A program made the position numbers and the translations under genes. Positions 8,873 through 16,986 of a stretch of DNA of 64,000 nucleotides are shown one piece after another. Origin of the DNA: Mesorhizobium sp. YC-39 (lineage in GTDB: Bacteria > Pseudomonadota > Alphaproteobacteria > Rhizobiales > Rhizobiaceae); contig NZ_JAOWPS010000008.1 in assembly GCF_025753795.1 (NCBI RefSeq), forward strand, positions 1 to 64,000. Direction: 5' to 3'. A model generated the notes under the pieces. That model was not told where the DNA came from, did no database searches, and saw only the letters and a list, made by a program, of their open reading frames with translations. The stretch's first letter is position 1. Every line of letters begins with the position of its first letter.

Positions 8873-9605
8873 GCAAATGCGCCCCAAGCTGGTCTTTGCC
8901 GGTCCCACCCTGTCACAGGGCGAAGTGCTGGAAGTGGTGGAGGCGATCTGCCTTCCGCCGGCTGTGCAGGGTTCGATCATTGTGGCTGTGCAGCATTTTG
9001 ATCCGAGTGCGATAGTCATCATCGACGGCGGCTTTCAGTCGGAGCCGGCGGTCAGGCACAAGGAAATCCTTTGGGCAATAGCGAAAGGTGTTCCGGTAAT
9101 AGGCGCAGCGAGCATGGGGGCTCTTCGAGCTGCGGAACTCTTTCCATACATGCAGGGAGTGGGGCTCATCTACCGGTGGTATCGTCGTTTTGCGTTTGCG
9201 CCTGACGATGCAGTGGCCGTGCTGCACGGACCATGGGAGGTAAACTCCACGCCCATAACCCACGCGCTGATCGATCTTCGCATGACGGTTCGCAGGGCCT
9301 GCCGTCGAGGCATCATTTCGGCTGAATACAGAACCAGCCTGGAGCGCGCCGCGCGAGCTCTCAATTTTCGCGAGCGCACGCTCGCCCGCATGGTCGATGA
9401 CGCCTTGTCATGCGAAGGTGATCTCGTTGTCGAGAAATATCAGGAAATCCTCGCCGCAGCTTTCGTTCAGCAAAAGAAGCAGGATGCGCGCGATGCCCTC
9501 CGGCTATTGCATCACGGTTTATTCAAGGAGCCCGCACCCCTGCCGGATTTTCAATTGACGGCGGCTTTCTCAAGGGATCTCGACGAAGCCGGGTTAGAGA
9601 TTTGA
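8865..9605 (+). CDS. TfuA-like protein, YcaO partner
   Basis: This 246-residue protein matches the TfuA family, first known from trifolitoxin production in Rhizobium and later as the sulfur-delivery or allosteric partner of YcaO in thioamide formation. Visible family features are VFAGPTLS near residues 10-17, the VIIDGGF segment, and GAASMGALRAAEL (about 81-94), followed by a helical C-terminal half. The ATG at 8865 overlaps the YcaO stop; a second in-frame ATG at 8877 is possible. Tight overlap implies translational coupling and a stoichiometric complex with YcaO. Confidence 0.88.
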   Translation: MARQMRPKLVFAGPTLSQGEVLEVVEAICLPPAVQGSIIVAVQHFDPSAIVIIDGGFQSEPAVRHKEILWAIAKGVPVIGAASMGALRAAELFPYMQGVGLIYRWYRRFAFAPDDAVAVLHGPWEVNSTPITHALIDLRMTVRRACRRGIISAEYRTSLERAARALNFRERTLARMVDDALSCEGDLVVEKYQEILAAAFVQQKKQDARDALRLLHHGLFKEPAPLPDFQLTAAFSRDLDEAGLEI

Positions 9606-9627
9606 AAGCATCAGGGCGAGAATTCTC

Positions 9628-9653
9628 AATCTCAATTTACAATACATGAGATT
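9628..9653. repeat. Inverted repeat in the leader of the peptidase gene
   Basis: AATCTCA (9628-9634) and TGAGATT (9647-9653) are a perfect 7 bp inverted repeat around a 12 bp AT-rich spacer. It lies 10 bp before the ATG at 9664, in a 58 bp gap that is much more AT-rich than the genes on either side. It could be an operator, or a weak RNA hairpin masking the start, since no good ribosome site is visible. Confidence 0.4.
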
Positions 9654-9663
9654 TTGCTAATGT

Positions 9664-10869
9664 ATGAAAATGAGAGGGGCTGAGCTACTAGGGACGCTCG
9701 ATCGATCCAACGACCAGAGTCGCTCCGTCGGCACGCGCTTCCTGCTATTTCCCCAGGTGCCCCACCTTGCCGACTACGGCACACCCGAGACCGTCTGGAT
9801 ATCGACCCCGCCGGGCCGGTTAGGCCCCGGTCCGGAGGACCATCGCATCTATGTCCGCGATCCGCTCCTCGACAAGGAACCTTACGAGTATCCCTATCTG
9901 CCGCCCTTCGTTGGCGAGGTCTTCCCGCCGGCGGAACCCGCCTACGACGGTCACTTCGACCAGATTTCATTGAATTCACGTCAGTTCCTGGCGGCACACG
10001 CCTTCGGGGCAGCCAGCCGGGTCCTGGACATCTGGGAAAGCTACCTTGGGCGGCCGATTACCTGGTATTTCGCCGAAACCTATGAGCGGCTGGAGATCAT
10101 TCCGTGGGTCGACTGGAACAACGCCCAGTCTGGCTACGGTTATCTGGAACTCGGCGCGGACAGGGCGCCCGACGGTCAGAATTATCCCTATGCCCTCAAC
10201 TTCGATACGATTGCGCATGAGGTCGGCCATGCGATTCTGTTTTCCCTTTTTGGGGTGCCGGCAAATGGCTTGAAGACCGGCGACTTCGCGTCGTTCCATG
10301 AGGCGAGCGCCGACATAACGTCGCTTCTGTCCTTCCTGCACTTCGACAGCGGTCTCGACCGGCTGCTGCGCCACTGCAACGGCAACCTCCTCGTCCTGAA
10401 CGAGCTCAACCGCATTGCCGAACTGATCGGCGACCGGCAGATTCGCCTTGCCAGCAATTCGCGCCGCATGTCTGAAGTCTCCGACGAGATCCATGACAGG
10501 TCGCGGCCCTTCACGGGGGCGGTATTCGATACGATCGTAGACACCTACCACGCGAATCTCGTGGGTGATGGACTAGCCGACGAGCGGCTTCTCGATATCG
10601 ACATCAGGGATATCGACGAGGCCACCATGCACCGCATCTCGGATTTCACGGCGCTGGCCTTCCGTGCCAGGCCGTTCCTGTTCAAGAGCGCGCTTACCCG
10701 GGCGCGTGACGATGTGGCGCTGACCCTTGCCCAGGCTTGGCCCAGCCTCGACGCAGACGATCTGACATTTGAGAATGCCGCGATGGCCGTTGCCGAAGCC
10801 GGCAGCCGCATCGCGCCGACGCTGGGCGCTAAGTTCGAGGAAAACTTCAGGTGGCGAGAAATTTCATGA
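9664..10869 (+). CDS. Thermolysin-fold zinc metallopeptidase (gluzincin)
   Basis: The protein has 401 residues. HEVGH at 185-189 is an HExxH zinc motif with the catalytic Glu186. Downstream FHEASADI (211-218) supplies the third ligand Glu213 in the form NE..sDi known from M4/thermolysin-like peptidases. No signal peptide or transmembrane helix is visible, so a cytoplasmic role is expected, unlike secreted thermolysins. It follows the TfuA gene by 58 bp on the same strand. In a YcaO/TfuA setting a cytoplasmic metalloprotease could remove a leader or process the modified product; this is inference. Two start codons are possible (9664 and 9670), both with weak ribosome sites. Confidence 0.75.
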   Translation: MKMRGAELLGTLDRSNDQSRSVGTRFLLFPQVPHLADYGTPETVWISTPPGRLGPGPEDHRIYVRDPLLDKEPYEYPYLPPFVGEVFPPAEPAYDGHFDQISLNSRQFLAAHAFGAASRVLDIWESYLGRPITWYFAETYERLEIIPWVDWNNAQSGYGYLELGADRAPDGQNYPYALNFDTIAHEVGHAILFSLFGVPANGLKTGDFASFHEASADITSLLSFLHFDSGLDRLLRHCNGNLLVLNELNRIAELIGDRQIRLASNSRRMSEVSDEIHDRSRPFTGAVFDTIVDTYHANLVGDGLADERLLDIDIRDIDEATMHRISDFTALAFRARPFLFKSALTRARDDVALTLAQAWPSLDADDLTFENAAMAVAEAGSRIAPTLGAKFEENFRWREIS

Positions 10870-10887
10870 ACTGAAATTTCATGAACT
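10858..10887 (+). repeat. 15 bp tandem duplication at the peptidase stop codon
   Basis: The 15-mer GAAATTTCATGAACT occurs twice back to back (10858-10872 and 10873-10887), followed by a third partial GAA. The peptidase stop codon (TGA, 10867-10869) lies in the first unit. The duplication separates the GC-rich peptidase gene from the AT-rich gene at 10914 and may mark a junction. Confidence 0.8.
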
Positions 10888-10913
10888 GAATTGTCAAAGC
10901 GAGGAGGACCAAC

Positions 10914-11621
10914 ATGAGCGACTGTCATCACCGGCCCACGCTGACTTTCCCAGGTGGTGCTTATAATGCGACGCAGGTTAGACTTTATGGAATAATTCAA
11001 AACACATGGGTTCTTAGCACCAGCGAGCCAAAGAAATCCAGGGTTATTGGCGGAAGTGTTGTGGTGAAAACAACGCTTGAAGCCACCCACCCACTTAGCA
11101 ATGAAGCCGACGCAGAGGTGAAAAGACTAAGAAAGGGAAAGATGGTCGAAGAGGAGATATATAGAAGTCTACTAAATAAGTATAAAAATGATTTGGACGT
11201 GAGGCTTCCAATAGGATATTTAAGTGAAATTTTGATAGATACCAAACAGGCATTTGGAGACGTTTCGATAAGATCTTTCCAGCTGAGTAAAAAAGACGAG
11301 CTTTCGTGTGGAATTATTGTAGGGTACTCATATGAGGGCCATTGCTATGATCTTCCGAAGCCGAAGATCATGCTTCTTCCGACAGTTCCGCGTCCGATAC
11401 CGACAGATGATTGCGGATATACGGAAAGGTATGACTCAAAGTCCGGGGACAAGTATGTGCTCTGGATCGTAGACAAACTCGATGAGTGTGTTGAATTTGA
11501 AATGAACCAGGGCTTTATCGAACAGCTTGTTCTCGAGGCCAACCTTCCCGGTAAACGTTCGCCGACCATGTACGCGGCCAGGCAGGCGCTTGGGCACCGC
11601 AGTGGCAGGCTGACCGAGTAG
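10914..11621 (+). CDS. AT-rich orphan protein of the YcaO/TfuA cluster
   Basis: This 235-residue soluble protein was not recognised. The ATG has an excellent GAGGAGG site 5-7 bp upstream. The first ~18 codons (MSDCHHRPTLTFPGGAYN) and the last ~30 have the GC-rich codon use of the neighbourhood, but the middle (about 10965-11450) is strongly AT-rich. Hand counts give 24/60 G+C in 10981-11040, 18/60 in 11161-11220 and 21/60 in 11221-11280, against 37/60 in 10741-10800. The protein has a lysine/glutamate-rich helical middle and several Cys residues (C4, one in LSCGIIV, one in GHCYD, one in DDCGY). Position suggests substrate, immunity or accessory factor for YcaO/TfuA. No homology supports any of these. 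Confidence 0.7.
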   Translation: MSDCHHRPTLTFPGGAYNATQVRLYGIIQNTWVLSTSEPKKSRVIGGSVVVKTTLEATHPLSNEADAEVKRLRKGKMVEEEIYRSLLNKYKNDLDVRLPIGYLSEILIDTKQAFGDVSIRSFQLSKKDELSCGIIVGYSYEGHCYDLPKPKIMLLPTVPRPIPTDDCGYTERYDSKSGDKYVLWIVDKLDECVEFEMNQGFIEQLVLEANLPGKRSPTMYAARQALGHRSGRLTE

Positions 11622-11880
11622 TGATAGATCCTGCTACTTCGCGGCCCGTCGAGGGGTTGTGTCAGCCGGCCCGAGCTTGGTGCGGTCGCAAACGATAATT
11701 TCGCGGAGCTTGGGGCGTCGAGTTGGCCGCGGCGCTGCCCAATCAACTTCGGGCTTGGCACCCGGGCTCGGTCCGGGTCGCTTGGCTGCAATTGTAGGAG
11801 GCGACGGGTTCGTCTTCGAGCTCGACGAAGCATCTCTTTACGAGCGCCTTCGACGGTCGAATATCCCGGTCCTCCCGACG

Positions 11881-13311
11881 CTAGATAGCGATCTGGCCCG
11901 TTGCGACGCCGTAGATCCCGAAAAGGCAGCCGGCTGCTGCGGCCGCAAAGACAATCCATTCCGCGCCGACCAACACCGGCTTGTTCTGCTCCCGTCTGAC
12001 CTGAACAAAAAGTAAGGTGCCGGGTGCGTAGAGGATGGACGACAGCAAGAGGAATTTCAGGCCGCCTGCGTAGATCATGAACGCGGCATAGAGCGTTGCG
12101 GTACCGGCAACGATCAGGTCGCGAGATCGCTCCTGCGGTCTGGTGTCGTAAGTCTCATGGCGCACCGCGAGAAGGAGGCCGTATGCTGCAACGAGCAAGT
12201 AAGGAACCAGGATCATGGCGCTGCTCAGCTTCACCATCAGCGCGAATGCGTCTTCCGAGAAAAGAGTGCTGATCAGAAACAACTGAATCACGATATTGGT
12301 CAGCCAAAGGGCGGCGGCTGGCACTTTGTGGCGGTTCTCGCTTGCAAAAATCTTTGGCATGTCTCCGCTCTTTGCGGCTGCGAACAACACCTCCACGCAG
12401 ATCAGTGACCAGGCCAGATAGGCCCCGAGCACCGAAACAATCAGTCCGATGCTGACGAAAATTCCTCCCCACGGTCCGACAAGGGACTCCAGCACGGATG
12501 CCATGGATGGCTGTCTCATAGCCGCGATTTCCGTCCGCGCGAGTACGGCGTAGGGCAGCAGCGTAACCAGGACCAGCAGGCACAACACGCCGACGAAACC
12601 CAAGATAGTAGCGGCGCCGACGTCCGAGCGTTTTTGTGCGTAGCGGGAATAGACGCTTGCGCCCTCGATTCCGATGAAAACAAATACGGTGATCAGCATG
12701 GTCGCGCGGATTTGCTGAAAGAGACTGCCCGCCGATGCGGGCTCTGCGTCCCAGAGGTTCGCGACGAAAAGGTCGGCGTTGAACGCGCTGATCAGAACCA
12801 CAATGAAGGTAAGGATCGGAACAATTTTTGCGGCGGTGACAACGGTGTTTATGACGGCGGCCTCGCTGATACCCCGCAGGATCGTGAAATGGAACAGCCA
12901 GAGGCCGAGCGAAGAGACCAGGACAGCGGGAACCGTGTCGCCATTGCCGAAAAAGGGGAAGAAAGCGCCAAGCGTCGACTTGATCAGGACCCAGTAAGAG
13001 ACGTCGGCGATACAGGCGACCAGCCAGTACCCAAAGGCAGAGAGAAACCCGGCATAATCACCGAAGCCGGCTTTCGCGTAGGCAAAGATGCCGGCATCGA
13101 GTTCGGGCTTGCGCTCCGCGAGCGCCTGAAAGACTCGGGCCAACATATACATCCCGGTCCCGGCGATACACCAGGCGATGATTGCGCCGACCGGTCCGGT
13201 GGCGTTGCCGAAGGTGCGAGGCAACGAAAATATGCCGGCCCCGATCATCGATCCGACAACCATCGCCGTCAGCGCGACGAGAGAGAGCTTCTGCGAGGTC
13301 TGGGACGCCAT
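11881..13311 (-). CDS. Basic amino acid/polyamine antiporter (APC family)
   Basis: The protein has 476 residues and about 12-13 transmembrane helices. The N-terminal helix carries the APC signature VVGSMIGAGIFSLP, followed by a TM3-like segment with AYAKAGFGDYAGFLSAFGYW. This is the arginine/ornithine-type (ArcD/basic amino acid antiporter) branch. Residue by residue it is closely similar to the divergent gene at 13601, including MYMLARVFQALAE and IEGASVYSRYA. Given the arginine deiminase gene next to that paralogue, it probably exchanges arginine for ornithine, citrulline or agmatine across the inner membrane. No strong ribosome site precedes the ATG at 13311. Confidence 0.85.
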   Translation of the reverse strand: MASQTSQKLSLVALTAMVVGSMIGAGIFSLPRTFGNATGPVGAIIAWCIAGTGMYMLARVFQALAERKPELDAGIFAYAKAGFGDYAGFLSAFGYWLVACIADVSYWVLIKSTLGAFFPFFGNGDTVPAVLVSSLGLWLFHFTILRGISEAAVINTVVTAAKIVPILTFIVVLISAFNADLFVANLWDAEPASAGSLFQQIRATMLITVFVFIGIEGASVYSRYAQKRSDVGAATILGFVGVLCLLVLVTLLPYAVLARTEIAAMRQPSMASVLESLVGPWGGIFVSIGLIVSVLGAYLAWSLICVEVLFAAAKSGDMPKIFASENRHKVPAAALWLTNIVIQLFLISTLFSEDAFALMVKLSSAMILVPYLLVAAYGLLLAVRHETYDTRPQERSRDLIVAGTATLYAAFMIYAGGLKFLLLSSILYAPGTLLFVQVRREQNKPVLVGAEWIVFAAAAAGCLFGIYGVATGQIAI

Positions 13312-13600
13312 GGCCGCATCTCGAGTCGGTCGTCAACTGCACAAGCGAAATCCGTCCGCCAAGACGATCCGGCAGGTCGCTGCACTGGATGCTGCATCGG
13401 AGAAAGTCACAAGTCCAGCAGATGTAACTCCGCCGCCGCGATGTACTGCGTCGAAGCTCTGAAATAGAGACGCGGTGCATAGTCATGAGATTCTAAGCTA
13501 ATTTCACGTCCAAAACGAAAGCATAGGATTTAGTCGCACAGAGGTTGCGGCCCACTTGTTGCTCACGGACTGATGATCTCAGATCGCTCTGGAGAGACAC

Positions 13601-15034
13601 GTGACAAGTAAGTCCGAGCAGAAGCTCTCGCTCTTCGCGCTGACCGCGATGGTTGTCGGATCGATGATCGGGGCCGGCATCTTCAATCTGCCCGGCAGGT
13701 TCGCCACCGCGACGGGCCCGTTCGGCGCCATCATCGCTTGGGCGATAGCCGGAACCGGCATGTACATGCTGGCCCGGGTGTTCCAGGCGCTGGCCGAAAA
13801 GAAACCCGATATCGACTCCGGTGTCTTCGCCTATGCCAAGGCGGGATTCGGCGACTATATGGGCTTCCTCTCGGCGTTCGGCTATTGGCTCGGAAGCTGC
13901 CTCGGAAACGTCTTCTACTGGGTGCTGATCGGATCGACGCTCGGGCGCTTCTTCCCGGAGATTTTCGGGGATGGCAGCACCGCGACCGCGATCATCGTCT
14001 CGCTGGTTGGCATCTGGGCTTTCCATTTCATGATCCTGCGTGGCGTCGAGCAGGCCACCTTCATCAATAGCGTCGTGACGGTCGCCAAGATCGTACCGAT
14101 CATCGTGGCGATCCTCGCCATGGTGTTCGCGTTCAACTACACGCAATTCTCCGAGAACTTCCTCGGCGGCGTGGGCATGCCGGAAAAGACCCTGCTGGCG
14201 CAGGTGCGCGACACCATGCTGATCACCATTTTCGTCTTCCTCGGCATCGAGGGGGCGAGCGTCTATTCGCGCTTTGCCGTGAAGCGTTCGGATGTCGGCA
14301 CCGCCACCATTCTGGGTTTTGTCGGTGTCACCGGCCTGATGGTGGCCATCACCCTTCTGCCCTACGCCACGGCTCCCCGTGCGGCCATCGCCGGAGTCCA
14401 GCAGCCCTCGCTTGCCGGCGCGCTCGAACTGGTCGTGGGACATTGGGGCGCGGTGTTCATTTCCATCGGCGTGCTGGTATCAGTGCTCGGCGCCTATCTC
14501 GCCTGGTCGCTGATCTGCGCCGAGGTGCTGTTCGCCGCGGCGAAGTCGCAAGACATGCCGAAGCTTTTCGCGGCGCAGAACGGCAACCGGGTTCCCGCCA
14601 ACGCGCTTTGGCTGACCAATATCGTCGTCTCGCTATTCGTCATCTCAACCTACTGGTCGCGTGACGCCTTCAACTTCATGCTCGACATGACAAGCGTGAC
14701 GGCGCTGCTGCCCTACCTGCTGGTCGCGGGCTATGGCGTGCTGATCGCCCGCCGCGGCGAGGGGTACGAGACCACGCCTGGCGAGCGTGGGCGCGACCAG
14801 GTATTTGCCTGGATGGCCGTCGTCTACACGCTCATCATGTTTGTGGCCGCCGGCTTGAAATACGTACTGCTGGTGGCGGTGCTCTTCGTGCCGGGAACCG
14901 TCCTCTACCTCTGGGCGCGGCGCGAACAGAACGCCCGGTTCTTCACATCGGTTGAACTTATCATCTTCGCCGTCACCCTGGTCGCTGGCCTCGCCGGTTT
15001 CGTCGGCCTGCTGACCGGCGCCATTACACCTTGA
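13601..15034 (+). CDS. Basic amino acid/polyamine antiporter, paralogue next to arginine deiminase
   Basis: The protein has 477 residues, again with the MVVGSMIGAGIFNLP signature in TM1 and about 12 helices. The start is a GTG at 13601 preceded by GGAGAG. It lies 17 bp upstream of the arginine deiminase start, so the two are surely cotranscribed. The likely role is uptake of arginine coupled to export of the deimination product. The 289 bp gap to the divergent paralogue (13312-13600) contains no gene and must hold both promoters. Confidence 0.88.
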   Translation: MTSKSEQKLSLFALTAMVVGSMIGAGIFNLPGRFATATGPFGAIIAWAIAGTGMYMLARVFQALAEKKPDIDSGVFAYAKAGFGDYMGFLSAFGYWLGSCLGNVFYWVLIGSTLGRFFPEIFGDGSTATAIIVSLVGIWAFHFMILRGVEQATFINSVVTVAKIVPIIVAILAMVFAFNYTQFSENFLGGVGMPEKTLLAQVRDTMLITIFVFLGIEGASVYSRFAVKRSDVGTATILGFVGVTGLMVAITLLPYATAPRAAIAGVQQPSLAGALELVVGHWGAVFISIGVLVSVLGAYLAWSLICAEVLFAAAKSQDMPKLFAAQNGNRVPANALWLTNIVVSLFVISTYWSRDAFNFMLDMTSVTALLPYLLVAGYGVLIARRGEGYETTPGERGRDQVFAWMAVVYTLIMFVAAGLKYVLLVAVLFVPGTVLYLWARREQNARFFTSVELIIFAVTLVAGLAGFVGLLTGAITP

Positions 15035-15051
15035 CGAGAAAGGCACAAGCC

Positions 15052-16296
15052 ATGGCGATGGAAACGAAATTCGGCGTGCATTCCGAAGTCGGCCAGCTTC
15101 GCAAAGTCATGGTGTGCGCTCCCGGACGCGCTCACCAGCGGCTCACGCCGAGCAATTGCGACGCGCTTCTGTTTGATGATGTGCTCTGGGTCGACAACGC
15201 GAAACGCGATCATTTTGATTTCATGACCAAGATGCGCGACCGCGGTGTCGAGGTCGTCGAGATGCACAATCTGCTCGCCGAGACTGTCGCCATTCCGGAA
15301 GCGAAGAAATGGATCCTCGACAATCAGGTGGTGCCGAACCAGGTCGGCCTTGGCCTCGTCGACGAGGTGCGCTCCTATCTGGAGGGGCTCTCCAACCGCG
15401 ATCTGGCGGAGACCCTGATCGGTGGCCTTTCGACCCACGAATTCCCCGAATCCATCGGCGGCGAACAGCTCGAGCTGATCCGCGACGCGGCCGGGGTGAA
15501 CGAGTATCTACTGCCGCCGCTGCCGAACACGCTCTACACCCGCGACACCACCTGCTGGATCTATGGCGGCGTCACGCAGAACCCGCTCTACTGGCCGGCG
15601 CGGCATGAGGAGACCATCCTCACCACCTCGATCTACAAGTTCCACCCCGACTTCGCCGGCAAGGTGAACGTGTGGTGGGGCGACCCGACCAAGGATTGGG
15701 GCCTCGCCACGCTGGAAGGCGGCGACGTCATGCCGATCGGCAAGGGCAATGTGCTGATCGGCATGAGCGAGCGCACCTCGCGTCAGGCCATCAGCCAGCT
15801 CGCGGCGGCGCTGTTCGAGAAGGGCGCGGCCGAGCGCGTCATCGTCGCGGCGATGCCGAAGTTGCGCGCGGCGATGCATCTCGACACGGTGTTCACCTTC
15901 GCCGACCGCGACTGCGTGCTGCTCTACCCCGACATCGTCAATGGCATCGAGGCGTTCTCCTACCGGCCGGACGGCAAGGGCGGCGTCGAGTTGCACAAGG
16001 ACAACGGTACCTTCGTCGAGACGGTGCGCGATTCGCTCGGTCTCAAGCAGATGCGCGTCGTGGAGACCGGCGGCAACGCCTATGTGCGCGAGCGCACCCA
16101 GTGGGACAGCGGAGCCAATCTGGTCTGCGCCTCGCCGGGCGTCGTGTTCGCCTATGACCGCAACACCTACACAAACACGCTGCTGCGCAAAGAGGGCATC
16201 GAGGTCATTACCATCATCGGTGCAGAACTGGGCCGCGGTCGTGGTGGCGGCCATTGCATGACCTGTCCGATAATCCGCGATCCGGTGGATTACTGA
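15052..16296 (+). CDS. arcA: Arginine deiminase
   Basis: The protein has 414 residues from the ATG at 15052, which has GAGAAAGG eight bases upstream; the open frame begins earlier but overlaps the spacer. The guanidino-modifying enzyme fold is clear: start motif GVHSEVGQLRKVMVC, LEGGDVMPIG with the substrate Glu/Asp, HLDTVFTF with the catalytic His and Asp, and GGGHCMTCPI with the nucleophilic Cys near the end. It hydrolyses arginine to citrulline and ammonia in the cytoplasm. Ornithine carbamoyltransferase and carbamate kinase genes are absent nearby. The antiporter-plus-deiminase pair therefore looks suited to alkalinising the cytoplasm, not to the full ATP-yielding pathway. Confidence 0.95.
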   Translation: MAMETKFGVHSEVGQLRKVMVCAPGRAHQRLTPSNCDALLFDDVLWVDNAKRDHFDFMTKMRDRGVEVVEMHNLLAETVAIPEAKKWILDNQVVPNQVGLGLVDEVRSYLEGLSNRDLAETLIGGLSTHEFPESIGGEQLELIRDAAGVNEYLLPPLPNTLYTRDTTCWIYGGVTQNPLYWPARHEETILTTSIYKFHPDFAGKVNVWWGDPTKDWGLATLEGGDVMPIGKGNVLIGMSERTSRQAISQLAAALFEKGAAERVIVAAMPKLRAAMHLDTVFTFADRDCVLLYPDIVNGIEAFSYRPDGKGGVELHKDNGTFVETVRDSLGLKQMRVVETGGNAYVRERTQWDSGANLVCASPGVVFAYDRNTYTNTLLRKEGIEVITIIGAELGRGRGGGHCMTCPIIRDPVDY

Positions 16297-16364
16297 CAAG
16301 AGAGCGTTCCCGGATATCAGAGATGGGCGCCGCTCATGCAGGAACTCTGGTTAGGCAATCGACA

Positions 16365-16937
16365 ATGAGCGGCGTATCCACGAGCGGAACCGATCACCAG
16401 TATAGGGCGGCCTCCCTGCGTTCCAAATGGGGATGGTTTTTCGGGTTGGGTATGACCCTGGCGTCGGCTGGAGTGCTTGCCGTCGCGCTGCCCGCAGTTT
16501 CTACATTTGCGGCAAGCGTTGTCCTTGGAATTGTTCTTGCACTCGCGGGCGCCGTGAAGATGCTTCAATCCCTGCAAGTCAAGGAGTGGAGCGGATTCAT
16601 CTGGCAAGAGTTGACCGGCGCGGTCGAGCTTGTCGGCGGTATCCTAATATATTTTAACCCGTTGAAAGGCGCTCTCGCGATCACTCTCGTGATCGCCCTG
16701 GTATTTCTTGTACAGGGCATTCTACAAGTCGCACTCGCGGTGCGGGTGCGGAAGCAAGCTGGTTGGCAGTGGTTCGGCGTTTCGGGCCTGGTCGCACTGG
16801 TCGCCAGTGCGACGCTCGCATTGAAGTTGCCGTACACCAGCATTTACACGCCCGGCACGATTGCCGGCATTTCCCTCCTTGTCGCGGGCGGCGCGTACAT
16901 TGCCATTGCCCTCACTATGCGCAGGGCCGGGTCATGA
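16365..16937 (+). CDS. HdeD-family membrane protein (first copy)
   Basis: This is a 190-residue, six-helix membrane protein of the HdeD/DUF308 family, recognisable from the pattern of paired helices with VKMLQSLQVKEWSGFIWQELTGAVELVGGILIYFNPLKGAL. HdeD is linked to acid resistance in enterobacteria; the rhizobial role is not known. The start is uncertain: ATG at 16365 is preferred because helix 1 begins 22 residues later, but ATG at 16323 and an upstream frame overlapping arcA are possible. The gene follows arcA by 68 bp, supporting an acid-stress theme. Confidence 0.75.
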   Translation: MSGVSTSGTDHQYRAASLRSKWGWFFGLGMTLASAGVLAVALPAVSTFAASVVLGIVLALAGAVKMLQSLQVKEWSGFIWQELTGAVELVGGILIYFNPLKGALAITLVIALVFLVQGILQVALAVRVRKQAGWQWFGVSGLVALVASATLALKLPYTSIYTPGTIAGISLLVAGGAYIAIALTMRRAGS

Positions 16938-16986
16938 AGATCTCGCGCAAAACATCTAGGCAACATCGTTCGGTTGAGAAGCCGAG

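Noticed and set aside
11622..11880. Possible gene or relic after the AT-rich orphan
   Set aside because: Short frames on both strands without start signals; one minus-strand frame reads RPKLREIIVCDRTKLG but could not be assigned.
12634..13467. 277-codon plus-strand frame opposite the first antiporter
   Set aside because: Asp/Gly/Arg-rich shadow of a membrane protein gene.
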